A stretch of DNA of 64,000 bases from Zopfochytrium polystomum (GCA_025765615.1 JAIVFJ010000011.1:186001-250000); one strand, 5' to 3'; positions 1 through 12,278 are shown, counted from the first letter of the stretch. Translations and numbers: made by a program. The notes: generated by a model from the letters alone, not told the origin.

Positions 1-132
1 ATGCCGAATCCGCATCACTATCGCTTCCCTTGATCCCTTTTACTTTCGGACGAGAGTCTTCGTCATCTGTGGCCGCACGTTTTGAGCGGCCCCTGTACGG
101 AGTGTCAGCCAGGATCGAGCCAAAATGCAGTC

Positions 133-2065
133 CTACTGTTTTGAGCGGACGTCCTTTCGGATGCGAATTTTCAATCCTTGCTCCGCAAACATTTTCGAGA
201 GGAAAGTCGATTCCTCCATTCCAGGAAATTTCTTTGCCGCATACACATCTATCATGCAAAAACTTGGTGAGCAGTAGGCAGTACGAACAGAATAGCAGTC
301 TGCTTACGGAAAACGTCCGAGCAGATCGATGTGCAGAAGTAAATTTCGGTATTAACGATCTCAAAAAGAGAAAACTGGGCAGTTTTTTTTTTGAGAAATT
401 GAGCATAAGTTTGACTGCACAAAAACCTTCAGTCGGTAGCGTCCCTCCAATCTGACAGACAGATCAGGGAAGACGAAAAACGCGCCCTCCTTGTTGTTGA
501 CATCTTTGAGTCGGTAGAGGGAGGAGACAATAGAGCCTGTCGTGGACCTCGTCTTTCCGTCCCGCAGCAGATGGAGCTCATCGTCGGAGTCAGGCAGTAG
601 AAGGGTCGCGTACATAAAATAGTACGGATTGTACAAGTACCAGCTGGAAAAAGGTGATGATAACCAGTGAGCCACGGGAGGCCATGAAGTGGTGTATAAC
701 CCTTACGATTCATCCGAGCCCTGAGGCATTTTAATTTCCAGTTGAATTATTGGCGGCGGATCCACAGGTCTTCGATCCACTAAGAAAAAAGAAGATCAGT
801 TTCAGGAACAGTAGTTTAGCAATGTTTGCTGGTGGTGGGACAGTGCCATGGAGCGAGAGTTGCGCTCAGGATGGATCGGGATGAGTGAGGTTTGGGGGAG
901 TAGTGGTTTGCGATCCGGAACGTTAGTCACAACGGGAGGAGGGGTGGTTTGTCATAGGCTATCCTTGTTCGCTCAAACTGTATCCATAATGTCGTGTACG
1001 TTGACGAGAGAAGCAAAGAGGAGATGGAAGAAAAGTCAACGGCGCAGGGGGGGGCGAACCTTTTTCTCCAAAGCCGCACATCCTGGAGTGCTTTGGCTGT
1101 TGCCACAGGGTAAGGCTGTGAATTCTCGAAAGCTGGGGTTGGCAGCCTGACGCCCCGGGTTGTTGCAAAGGCAGGAGCAGCGACTTTGGCGGCTGGTGAG
1201 AAAGGGACTGCTGTGGTCGTTGAGATGATTCCATGGGGCCAGTACCGCTGTCCACGCCGGCGGCAGCGTCGGTGGCGTCATCTGAACCAGGCCCGCTGGA
1301 CGGGGTCTCCTGAGCCAATGGGTCGGCCGCGCTCAAACCAGATCGGGCGTCCGCGGAGCCTTCTCCACCGCGACGACCGTTGTTGCTACCGCTGGGGCCG
1401 CCGCCGCCGACGGCAGCAGTTAGTGAGCGCAAGCCGGGGTGGGGCAGAGAGACGAACTGGTAATGGGGCCCAGAGTCGTTTGTGGGGGACGAGGCAGGCG
1501 GTTGCGCTGGTTGCTGAGGAGGACCAGTGGGCATTACCGCCACATTCGCGCCATCCGAGGTGGCCGTGCCTGAACCAGCGGAGGAGTAGTCAGAGTTACG
1601 GGGGCGCCTGCGCGGGCCTTCGTTAGCGTCTTTCCCGCCGTAGCTGTTGCTGCCAGAGTAATTGTTTTCCTCCATACGGTCCAGGCTGGTTTTGGAGAAG
1701 GCAGGAGCGCCAGAGTGAGTCGCGTAGGGGGCTGCTGGGCCGTGGGGTGGCGCTGGTGATGGTGGTGTTGGCTGGATAGGGCCGGCCGCGAGAATGGCGG
1801 CCGCCGCCTCCGCCTCTGCGGAGGGAGACGATGAGTGGGTGTTGCTGTTGCTGGTTGAGTTGGTGGTGGTGGTGGTGCTGTTGGTGGTGGCGGCGGGGGC
1901 AGTCCTTGCGTCGGAAGTACCAGCGGCGGCAGCGGTGGCGGCAGCAGCAGCTGAGGGGTCGCGGCACGAGTCAGCCGCGGTGGTTGCCGAGCTTGGAGCT
2001 GTGGGAGCCCGGTGGGAAAAGGAGGACGACGAAGAGGACGACGACGACGAGGGCGGCAACGACAT
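133..2065 (-). CDS. Velvet-domain transcriptional regulator (VelB/VosA/VeA type)
   Basis: Five exons (2065-1060, 779-707, 643-427, 374-308, 248-133) splice in frame to 492 codons. Residues 1 to about 315 are low-complexity Ser/Ala/Pro/Thr and probably disordered. The velvet domain follows. It opens with the family signature [14 protein letters not shown], continues with [13 protein letters not shown] and a block reading [20 protein letters not shown], and ends with [15 protein letters not shown] and [10 protein letters not shown]. Every intron falls at a phase that restores the conserved text, so the model is strong. Velvet proteins are fungal regulators with an NF-kB-like DNA-binding fold that couple development to secondary metabolism; they act in the nucleus, often as heterodimers. 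The C-terminus stops just after the velvet domain. Which paralogue this is cannot be decided here. The start ATG at 2065 has A at -3; the open frame extends upstream only through non-ATG codons. Confidence 0.93.
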
Positions 2066-2276
2066 TCTCTTGGGATTGTGTTGATTTTTCCCCTGCCCAC
2101 CACCAACCGCGGTAACAATCGTCAAAAACAACCTCTCTCTCTCTCTCTCTCTGTGTCTGTGCCTGTTGCTTGCCGAATATTTAATTTATTTTTTTTTTTT
2201 GAATTTTTTTTTTTCTTTCCTTCTCCCTCTTGTTTGCTGACCTGTAAGTGTGCAAGTGGGAACGCACGTCTGGGAC

Positions 2277-2310
<34 letters not shown>

Positions 2311-2870
2311 GGTTGGTTGTTGGCCTTTCCTGCTGGGACGTTGGTCTCTCTCACTCTCTCTCTCGCTCTCTCTCTCTCTTCTCTCTCACTTTCTCTCCGT
2401 CGTCTCGCCGTCCACCGCCCCCGCAGCTCAGCTGGAAAAGGCGTGCCCAAAAACGCTCTGTCTGTCTGCCTGGCGATCCCTCAGGGAAAACCCCCGGCCC
2501 CAACAATTTCTGTCAAATGTCGTGGGCAGTTTCCCGCCGGTCCATTGATGCCCACTGGTCTGTCTGTCTGTCTGCCCACCTGTCTGTCTATCTGTCGCTA
2601 CTTCTGTTGCTCTCTCTGTCTGTCTGTCCATCGGTCTCGCTGTGTTGGCTGTTTTCCAAATCCACTGTTTTCATTTTGTGGTTCTTTGAAAAGGGAATTT
2701 TTTTTTCTCCCTTCCACCAATAATGGGCTGGTTGGATCCACACACACGGCATCATTCTCCGACACATCTGCCTCTCTCTGTCTCTCTTTCTTGTTCTTTC
2801 CGCGTCCCTGTTCAGAGGGAAAAAAAAAAATAAAAAAATATGTACTGAATAAATAAATGGAAAAAGAGCC
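2066..2870. repeat. 5' region of the velvet gene: CT, TG and TCTG microsatellites
   Basis: No gene is seen. On the + strand there is a (CT)n tract near 2130-2155, T-runs near 2190-2215, (TG)n at about 2280-2306, a long CT-rich tract at 2345-2395, and TCTG/CTGT repeats at 2560-2640. The tracts cover the presumed 5' leader and promoter of the minus-strand velvet gene. Similar tracts lie upstream of the MFS gene and between the glycosyltransferase and DASS genes. Confidence 0.6.
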
Positions 2871-3653
2871 GCGGTATCGCTGCGTGTTGCGGATCGAATT
2901 CAAGTTCTACCATTGGCCAGGCCCCACTCTCGTCTGGCTGTTGCTCAAAGAAAGTTGCGATGGATGGATGGGGGTAACTCCAACTCTTTGCTTCGTGCTG
3001 AGGCTTTATTTTCCCATGACACTCCTGTTGGGCGAAGCTCTTTTTTGTTACACACGACGCGGAACGTTTGGGCCACCCGTCGTCCGGACGCCACATAAAA
3101 GATTCCCTTCACTTTATGGAGGGGAGGGGGTCCCATGAAGGAAATTCGTGGGTTTTTGGCGCGGCGTCTCGACTACATGGATCCAGGCTGCCTCAGCCGT
3201 GAACCAACGCCTATTTCTTTTATATTGTTGAGATTAGAGATCAGGGTGGAGCGTGGGGGGGAGGAAGGTGCGAGGAGGAGGTTCAACGTCATCAAATTCA
3301 GCAACAACCAACAAGATCATACAACACAAAAAAATCATTTAGCAGTAAAGAGACTTCACAAAAAAAAGCAAAAAAAAAACAGCGCAGGGCCGGACCAGAA
3401 ACGACGCCACAGGGGAAAGCGGCGAATTCGCAAAATCCCGCAACAGGCTGCGACTCTGGAGGTGAGTCCAGTCAATGTGACTGCACAGATGAAAAGGACG
3501 AACAAAGGAGGACGAATCACATCGGCCCATTTTGTGATGGCCGGAAAACAAAAAGAAAGCGGATCGAGAAAGTTATAAAAATAACGCTGGAGGCGATGGG
3601 CTGGCCCGTGAAGCTCGCAATGTCCGAATGCATATTCGAACTCAAGCCATTCA
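2871..3653. other. Intergenic, no supported gene
   Basis: Open frames here are short, Lys/Arg-rich or start on non-ATG codons and match no family I recognise. An A-rich stretch lies at 3357-3382. It contains the 3' flank of the minus-strand gene that ends at 3654. Confidence 0.5.
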
Positions 3654-6134
3654 TCATCCGATTGTGCTGACTGTGGCACCACTGGGCGGAGACGCCGCTT
3701 TTCCTTGCTGCGATCGGAATGCTTCCAAAACAGCCTCGACCACTTTCTGCACAACTGCTATCGCCCACTCCACGAGTTTGGGTCCGTCCTTGCGCAAAAA
3801 TTCTTGCAACAGATAGAGGAAGCCGTAAATCTGTTGTACGGACTCGCGCATCTGGTTCCATCCTGGCCAAGCTTGGACCTGCTGGACCGTCGCTCGAATG
3901 TCAACCTTGTGGAGACGGTCAACAGCAGACCAGCTCGCAGCCAAAATCATTTCGAAAAGAGGCGCAGCTACCGCGAAGGCCCTCTGAACAAGCAGACGCG
4001 CATCTTCGTAGACGCTTACAAAGACTTGCAGCTGGACCTTCTCGATCTTGCTTCGAGTCCAGACAAGGGCAATTGTTGCGTTGACCCAGGCGCGTTCCAA
4101 CCCGATGTGCATCACTACAATGGCAGCATTCAGCTTTCCCCGAATATCCGCCTTTGAGGTACGCTCCACTATAAAGGCAGCGGTTTGGGTGGCAAACAAC
4201 ACAGTCTTCTCCCATGCTGGTCCAGAGACGCGCACAATGGTTTCAACAACCGGAGTAGCGAGACGTTTGCTGGATGCGAGAACGGCAACCGCCAGACCCA
4301 ACCCAATCACGTAAAGACGCTTTGCCTCTGCGATCAGATGCTTTGCGATTTTCACTGCTCGTGAAAATACATCAAATTTGAGGAGGTACTCAAATGTGGT
4401 CTCCAGCGCTTGGTGCAACTATGCAACAGCAGAGAGTTAGAAGCGGTGGTAGGGGCAGCAGCAGCATGTACTTACGGCTTTTCCGGTAACAGCGATAAAT
4501 GAGACATACCCGTCCCAAACGCGTTTCGCCACAACAGGGAGAGCGTCCAAAAGTTTCTGCATTCCAAGAGCCATGCAAATTTCGTGCAGTTTGACACACG
4601 CACGCCATCCAAGTACGGCGAGCCGATGTGCAGTATCCTTCACAATCACGATAAATCGCAGAGTAAGGTCATGTAATCGAGCCAGTGTGGGTTGAAGGAG
4701 CGTAAGGACGTGTTGAGTGAAGGTAATGAGTTTGACAATTCCGTTTCCAACAATGATGTACGCATCGTTAGCCCACCGGCGTAACGTGGGAACAATCGAT
4801 AAAAGGAATCCGCGTGTCCATACAAAAACAGCCGTGATTTTTTGCTGCAGAGCAAGGAAAGCTGGCACGATTATGGGATCCCAAGAATCATGGATGAGGG
4901 CGCCTAAACGCGTCATCGCCAGCGTCACTTGCAGCAACGCAAACTGGGCTGCTTGGGTGGTCATCGCATATATGCGTCGAGTAACATGAATAAGCTTAAA
5001 GAATGCTGATTCTAGAGCGAGATAGATATGTGGTCCGTAGGTTTCGATAAATTCTTGAGCTTGCCGATTTCAAATTGCAAGAAAACAAGGATGTTAGCAT
5101 GGTTTTGGATATCAAGGAAATGGAAACCTTTGGCAACGATGCGTGCTAAGAGTAGCCTCAACGCAGAAATTAGGCGCGGGATATTCTGTCGAAGAACTTT
5201 CGCCGTGGAGATCGACGCGTCAATAAGGGCGGTCGTGGCCAGTGCCGCAGCTGCGTGCACAATAACAGGCACCGCAAGAAAGGCAATCACAACGACCTTG
5301 GTCAGGCGATCAAATATGACTTTCCGTGATTCCGAGAGTTGCGACGAATAACCTTGAAGGGAATGGATGAGTTTTTGGAAAAATCGAGGGGCCACAGAGA
5401 GATCTGGGTTGAATGGAGATCCATGAGGCTTTTGGGTATCAGACGGCTTGGCCTCTGATGTAGCTGAGGGAGATGAGGCCACGGTGCGGGAGATCTCAGT
5501 AGTCGGATCCAAGTTTGTCACTCGCAGTGCTAGAAGGTTTTTTTCCCCCGGCGTCCACTGTGGTTCGAAAGTCCCGAACGACATCATCAAGGTTAGGAAC
5601 AGACGGGCTGGCGGCTTTGCTTGCATCTGCAGAGGCTTGTAAAGTATCCGGAGCAGGCGAGGCAGTGTACTTCTTTATACGGCGAGCGATGGTCGAGGCT
5701 GATGCATGAAATGCTACCGCCATAAGTAGGCCAATATAAAGGGAAAGAAAAATCACCAGGGCCAAGGGAAGAGTCGTGAGAGCCAGCATCGAGAGAATGA
5801 AAGCGGCCGACGGCAGGAACACCACGAGGGAGACTTTGGTGAGTACATGAGAAGTCGACTTCGACTTGGGTGCAAACGATGCACGGAATGCTAGGCTGGT
5901 GGATTTGGCAATCATTGTGCCTCGAGATGGCCGAGATGTCATTGTCTCAAAAGAGTCATTTTTGCGGGGATGCCTCTTTCGAACAGTCGGGGAAGATGGT
6001 GGTGAAGGTGGCGGACTCGACGTTGGTGATTGGGATTGGGGTGTAGCAACACCCGACGATGTCCGGCCCCCTGACGGCTGTCGTGAACTTATCTTGCTTG
6101 AGGTGGCGACTGGCGAAGCGTCCACAGACGACAT
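3654..6134 (-). CDS. Uncharacterised membrane protein with a hydrophobic hairpin and long amphipathic helical region
   Basis: Four exons. Exon 4 (4418-3654) and exon 3 (5059-4476) are joined by a canonical GTAAGT intron; exon 3 joins exon 2 across 5127-5060 (CTAAC branch point). The exon 1/2 junction (about 5681 to 5529) is not resolved. The ATG at 6134 starts a Ser/Pro-rich basic tail of about 95 residues. A hydrophobic stretch of about 45 residues with two prolines (around VVFLPSAAFILSML) follows; it looks like a membrane hairpin, as in oleosins or LDAF1/promethin-type lipid-droplet proteins. Exons 2-4 encode long Ala/Val/Leu-rich helices with regularly spaced Lys/Arg, resembling perilipin-like or apolipoprotein-like amphipathic arrays. 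I do not recognise the family. A lipid-droplet or membrane-shaping role is inference only. It is transcribed divergently from the chitinase gene. A TATA-like TTTATATAAA reads on the minus strand near 6280. Confidence 0.6.
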
Positions 6135-6697
6135 CGATGGCCGACGCTGATCCGAAGGACGCACACACCTGCAGCGAATCGCGGTTAGGTGCTTGGGAGC
6201 ACGCACTGGTATGGTTCCAAGCCACCGACCTTCACGTCAATCTTTTGACCGCCCCTTTTTCGGCCGATTCCGGCCCTCCTTATTTATATAAAAAAAAAGG
6301 AGGGGTGACGTCATGAAGAGTACTATTTTTCAAGCACGCCCAGGCGTCCAACGGAAATAAATAACCGCTTCTTTTAGATGGTCGTGCTATTGAGCGCGAT
6401 TTTTGTATCTCGCGCACGGTTTTTTTTTCATTCGTTTTTTTTTCCCTCTTTCAAAACAATGCATTCGAAACCATGACCTGAATAAAGCAGTCTTGCCGAA
6501 CAAGACTGCTTTCCTGGACAAATATCTTGAGCTAATGCAGTGACCGGTGGTGTGTGATGAAACTTTGACCTGGTATTGCGTTGCGGCCAATTTCAAGTTG
6601 GGTTGTGAATGTAACGGCTGGCCTATTTGGGTGCCACTCATTGCGGCCTTTGAGGCACATTAATATATATCAAAAAGAACGTCAAAAATCGTCGGAC
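6135..6697. promoter_or_regulatory. Divergent promoter between hairpin protein (-) and chitinase (+)
   Basis: A 563-bp intergenic region. An A/T-rich stretch at about 6272-6300 (TTATTTATATAAA) is a TATA-like candidate for the minus gene, about 145 bp from its ATG. ATTAATATATATC at about 6658-6671 is a candidate for the plus gene, but it is only about 30 bp from the ATG and may lie in the leader. An inverted repeat, AAAGCAGTCTTG/CAAGACTGCTTT, lies at 6485-6512 with a 4-nt loop. Confidence 0.45.
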
Positions 6698-9600
6698 ATG
6701 TCAGCGTCCCAATCCCTTTCCACAGGCGCCACGCCTTCATCCTCCTTGGTCGCCGCTGCGGCTGCCGCCTCGAACGCCGCCAACACCACCGCCAGTGGCC
6801 AGTTTTACGACGAGGTATTCGTCCATCCCGACGATGATGAAGATGATGAAGGGGACAGTGACGAAGAGGACGATGAGGATGACGACGATGATGCGCACGT
6901 ATTTGACCACGAAGTGGACGGGGACGACTTCGGCGTTCGCGCAGAATCCTTGCAGCCACCAACCATCATGGAGAGCGCCTCCCTCATGAAACTTCCAACC
7001 ACCGATTCATCATCACTTACCGCAGCTACTGGATCCGGAAAGACCAGTGACGGTGACGGCTTTGACGACGATGACGACTTTGGCGAGTTTGGAGGCGGCA
7101 GCTTTGGGTCCTTTGATTCCATTCAGGCTTCGACTCCCGGCGCTTTAGTTACTTCCACGTCATTAGCCTCTTCCTCACCGTCCTCCTCAGATTTCGATGA
7201 GGACTTCGCAGACTTTCAGGAACCCGAACCGCGCTCAGCTCCTGCAGTTGCTGCCGTAGACGATCACGTTGTTGTCGCCGTGAACCCCGAACAGAACAAT
7301 GGACGCGCCAACAATGTTGCAGTACCGCTCTTTAAAGCGAATTTCGAAGTCACTCAGCGAGCCTCTCCACCTGTTGCTACAATAGCGGCGACGACCACGA
7401 CTGCATCGATCGCCACCGCCTCGTCTCTTTCCAACCACCTTCTCCATCACCCGCAAGAGATCGAAGAAAATCCTTTCGTGAGCTTCGAAACACCTGATAC
7501 CTCTCACAGGACCCTCCTTTCCACGCACCTCTCCTCGACTTCTTCGAGTGCGACTTCAATGGCTTCTGCTGCTGAGGAAGACGCATTTGTACTCGAAACG
7601 GGACTGCCTCCATTGTCATCTTCCGCCCTATCTAACTCAGGATCGACGACATTTGCGAAGCCACAGGAACGTTACGACGAGGATGATATTGAGGATCTGT
7701 TGCATGACACACCTCCATTCACGTCGCAAGCAAGCGAGGGAACTCCCGCGAAGGCGCCAAAAGGCGGTTATGGGGCTGCAGGTAGTGACGTGAAACAGCC
7801 GCGCAAACCTCGCAAGAAGCGCATCGCTCCGACCTCCAATGCTGCCGAGCGCAAGCAAATGATCACAATTGTGGTTGTGTCGGTTGCTGCATTAATAGTC
7901 GGGGCGGTGGTGATCATGGCGGTTATGGGCACATTTGGAAACGGCGGACCAAGCTCAGCTGGCCACTCGCAGCCCTCAGCGTCCACAGAGTCACTTACCA
8001 AATCGACCGGCGTGGGATCAGCGAAGGCTGCCGCACCATCAGATGGGAAGTTCGGCCTGGAAGATCTTGGAAAGAACTCTATTAGCAGTCATGCGTCGGA
8101 AAGCAGAGATGTTGGGAGCCCAACCACCAAACCTCCCACGAAGAGTAGTGGCGCTAGCAGTCGGAGCAAAAGTAGCTCATACTCGACGAAATCTTCGTCA
8201 AAACCATCTAAAGGGTACTGGCCTGGTGGCCACTCAGGAGACTTGGATGATCCAGATGAAGACGATGACGCTCCGCCTTACAAGTCAGTGAAAACTTCAT
8301 CCACGGCAAGCTGGTCCGCGCCCGCACCATCAGGTTTTTGGATTGCCGAGACTGGCTCACCGAATACTGGGCTCTCGTCGCCAAGTGATGGTAGTGTCCG
8401 TCCGAGCGTCTCGCAAACGAGTGCTCTTGTCAGTGTCCCCAGCGCCTCATCTACTGCGAGCTCCGATTTACCTTCGGTTTCCCCGTCAGCGTCTTTCTCA
8501 TCAGCTGATTCATTGGCGGGAATTGGAAGTAACGAAACAATCAGCGTCACTGTCCAGCCTTCGCCTTCCAGCGCTGGTGGCTCTTCGGCCTCGCCGTCTA
8601 TGTCTGCAGAGTCCTCGGCTCCCACCGAACTGGTTTCTTCGGTTAATGCGACACTCACCACGACTGTAACGCCCGAACCTTCGCTGGACAGGAAAATCTC
8701 CACATCCTCTTCTTCCTCGAAGAAAGGAACAAAGAGCAAATCTGGAAAACAGGTTCGTCAATTCGACAAACTCTCTTCATAGTACTCATTTGGGTGTTCT
8801 TTCGACGTTAGACTTCGAAAATTGATTCATCTTCCACGTCGAAATCCACTTCGCCTGGAACAAAAACTGCCTCTGGTTTGTACAAGCGTGCGGTTTCGGC
8901 CGGATCAAGTGGGCGCAGTCCAACGGCTTCCGGCAGTCCAAAAGCCTCTTTTTTGTTGCATTCTTCAACCAAAACTAAACTAGCTTCTTTTCTTTCTAAA
9001 ACTATATCTGCATCTCTCTTGAACTTCTCGACATTCACAACTATCTCTGTTTCGAAACTTGGATCCATTCACTCTACGTTTTCACTTTCACATCCCCACT
9101 CTACATCGCCTTCGACATCCACCATGCCGCCCATGCCCTCGAAACACGTGCCCCTGCCGGTCCATCCCATATCATCGACGAAATACGTTCCTTCCACTCC
9201 AACAAACCTCATTACTTACTTCTCGAAAACCTCGCAAACTGTATTTCCTTCTCCGACTCGGCCGGTCTCCTACCTCGCAATGTCATCATCTGTTCCGAAA
9301 CTGTCGAAACCATATACCCCTATCTATACTTCAAAAACAATTTCGTCTTCTAAACTCCTGTCGATATCCAACTCCAAACAATCATTCCCCTCACCTGGAT
9401 TTGTCGGATCAATCCCCACATCAATCCCTTCCAAAACATTGCGACCTTCCACTAAACTCACGACCCCGGCGAACTCAAAACAAACCACGCCGCCATTGTA
9501 TTCGTCCGCCACCTATCCAAAATCGAATTCTGCCTCGCCCATCAAACGGACATCATCTGAAAACCACTTGCTGACATCGTTAACTTTGAAATCGCCGAAC

Positions 9601-12278
9601 ATGAAATCCACTACCACTGCACACTCGAAACCTACAACCTCAACAAAACCTACCATCGCTTCATCACATTCTTCAAATCTTAAATCATCAAAACCGGGAT
9701 TGACACACACAGCGTCTCCAGTGGGGTCTACACCATCCTCTGCCCCTTCATCTTCGGCTTTACCAAGCGTTCGATGCGGTGTGTCGTGGGCTAAAGCAAG
9801 TGTGACTTGCGGAACTCCTTGCCCTGGCTTAACAGACGGAGAATGCCCACATGGACAAACGTAAGGCGTTTATTTCTCCTCGGAGTAAGAGCTTAAATTT
9901 ACCGACAGGTGCTATGCTGACCTCCCGACCCAAGTTTGTATGAGCCCGACTTCGACCAACGCCACGATTGCTGTGCCAACTGTCACACCGTCTTTGCCCA
10001 CTTTCCGCTGCGGATCATCGTGGACAAAAGCCAATCAAGTTTGTGGGCTGCCCTGCCCGAAGAAGGACGATGTATGCCCTGAAAACGAGTCATGCTGGGC
10101 AGATCTCTCCACGGCGCCATGTGCCTCGAAGTCGCTCCCCACTTACCGCTGCGGCATTAATTGGGCAAAAGCGAACGAAGTTTGCGGTATCTCATGCACC
10201 AACAAGGATGACAAATGCCCCGAAAACGAGTCGTGCTGGGCTGACCTCTCAATCTCTCCTTGCGCTGCCACCGCAAATGCGACAGTCTCCAGTGCATCTG
10301 TTGCGAATCTTGGCCCTTCGCCAACTTCGGCGATTACCGTTTCACCTTCTCCCACTGGCAGCGCCTCTCAGAGCAGGTGCGGTGTATCGTGGGCTGCCGC
10401 TGATGCCAACTGTGGAGAGCCGTGCCCTGCAGGCTTGGACGAAGAGTGCCCCGTTGGGCAGAAGTGCTTTGCAGATTTGGGCTCTATGGTATGCTCGAAG
10501 AATGAGACGTCTTATGTTCCTTTCGTCCCGCGGAACTTCACAAAACCTGGTGTCATAGCGTATTGGACCAATTGGTCAGTGTACAGCCGAAAGCAGAATG
10601 GCCTGGAAAAGCTGAACTTCACTGGAGTGTCTGCTGTGAATTACGCTTTCTGTAAGTGTTCAGTCGGGTTTTGGCACCTTGTTAATCCGAAATGCAAGTC
10701 TCGCTGGATGCAAATGGAAAGGTTATTTCTTATGATCCCGAGGTCGATTCCGTGCAAGTTCCATTGTTGAACAGAAAGGTCCGCGAAGCCAACCCCAGTT
10801 TACTGTCTGTTGCATCAATCGGTGGATGGAGTAAATCCACGCATTTCAGCACGGTTCTGAAGTCCAATGCTACCGCGACAGCGTTTGTCAAGAATATAAA
10901 GAAGTTTTTGAATATCAACAGATTTGACGGAGTGGACATTGACTTTGAATATCCAGGGTATGTTTCCTCGAATTCCCACTGGCAAACTGATGATGCTTTT
11001 GTTGCGATCTCCTTGAACAGAGGTGGCGGACTGTCCTCGAACTCCAAAGATTCATCCGACGCTCTGAAGTTTGCCCGCTTCCTCGTCGCCCTCCGAAACG
11101 AGTTGGGGCCAAACCGACTGCTTTCAATAGCTGTCTCCGCGGACCCAACGCCTTTCATCAACTCAACAGGTGGCGAGTCGCCAGCGACCATTTCCGAAAT
11201 GATTGCCAACAGCGTCAGTTATATTCAAGTGATGTCGTACGATTTCGCAGGACCGTGGTCTTCAATCACCGACATGCAGGCGCCGCTCAAGATTCCTGCC
11301 GTACTAGGTGCTCCAAAGAGTCGCCTCACCACTCCGCCATCATCGGCGTCTGAAGCAGTGGCCAGGTGGTCCGCGACAAAAGAGGTTTCGGAGCTTCATG
11401 ACGAAAGCCTCGCGCGCAGAGACTCGTCGTTGTCGCCTTCGTCCTCGTCGTCTTCGTCCTCGCTCGCATCATCGTCGTCGAGCACAGTGTCGACATCGTC
11501 CGAAGCAACTCCGTCTGCGTCTTCGTCGGCAAGACCGACGGATTCTGCTCAATCAGCGTCAATTTCAAGTTCGATAAGTAATGGAAGCGGTGCCGCGAAT
11601 GCGTCGTCAAGTTCCGCTGCCTCAGCTTCTACTTCAGGCAGGTCGAGCTCGTCGTCGCCAACACCGTCGCCATCTCCGGCACCGACTCCGCTACGAATGT
11701 ACCTTACAGCTGCGATTCCGGTTTGGAAAATTGTTCTGGGAGTTCCATTTTACGGCCATTCGTGGAGCCCGCAGTCCGCAGGGCCATCGACGGCAACGCA
11801 GCCCGCCGGCTTCCACCAACCCTGCGCCAAGGCAGGACAGTCGGACATTGCGCCTACGCCGTGCAAGCCGATTCCGGGCGACCCGCTTGACGTGGACGAA
11901 GCCGTGCACACTGGCATTTGGATGTATCTAAATCTCCGCGGCGCCGCAGCAGCGTCGTTTGCGGCCCCAGCCAGTCAGTTGCAGTTCCCACTCAACTCCA
12001 CGGTCACGACCGATGGCGCCAGAACAAACTGGACCCGAACTTACCTGCCGGAGTACGAGGCGCCCGTGCTTTACAACCCGGCATACGTTCCTGTCAATGG
12101 GAAAGGTGCAGCGTCGGGGCCCGCGATGCCCGTGTTTATCTCTTACGATGACGTAGTGTCTGTGGAAAAGAAAGCGCAATGGGCCAAGTCTACTGGACTT
12201 GGTGGTGTGATGGCGTGGGAAGTGACACAGGATTTTAATGGAGAGTTGTTGGATGCATTAGTAAAGGGATTTGCGTGA
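6698..12278 (+). CDS. Membrane-anchored GH18 chitinase with four Cys-rich chitin-binding modules
   Basis: Five exons (6698-8752, 8812-9860, 9909-10651, 10699-10957, 11021-12278) join in frame to 1,787 residues. An acidic Ser-rich N-terminal tail precedes a single membrane segment at about residues 388-412 (ITIVVVSVAALIVGAVVIMA), with basic residues (KPRKPRKKR) on its N-terminal side, predicting a type II protein with the enzyme outside. Ser/Thr-rich stalks follow. Four 6-Cys modules (pattern RCGxxWxxAxxxCGxxCP...CPxxxxCxADL) begin near residues 1006, 1052, 1098 and 1177. The GH18 barrel starts at GVIAYWTNWSVY (about 1245). It has the catalytic signature DGVDIDFE (about 1358-1365), the VMSYD motif and the closing GGVMAWE. 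A Ser-rich insert of about 125 residues (1465-1592) splits the barrel. GH18 enzymes hydrolyse beta-1,4-GlcNAc bonds in chitin. The tail carries DDDFGEF and DEDFADF motifs typical of clathrin-adaptor ligands. ATG 6698 gives the best start. Confidence 0.92.

Noticed and set aside
1186..2118. Long open frames on the + strand and in other frames opposite velvet exon 1
   Set aside because: Shadows of a GC-rich low-complexity exon. The minus-strand frame is the one that splices into the velvet domain.
3135..3578. Lys/Arg-rich open frame of 147 codons on the + strand
   Set aside because: Composition reflects A-rich DNA; no domain, and no supporting splice or context.
5519..5640. Homopolymer run (GGGGGAAAAAAACC on the minus strand) suggesting a frameshift in the hairpin-protein gene
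   Set aside because: An intron with a donor near 5681 and an acceptor near 5530 explains the frame change equally well, so an assembly error is not claimed.
9059..9574. Alternative frame (His/Pro/Leu-rich) within chitinase exon 2
   Set aside because: The frame joined by the two flanking introns carries the chitin-binding module, so this one is a shadow.
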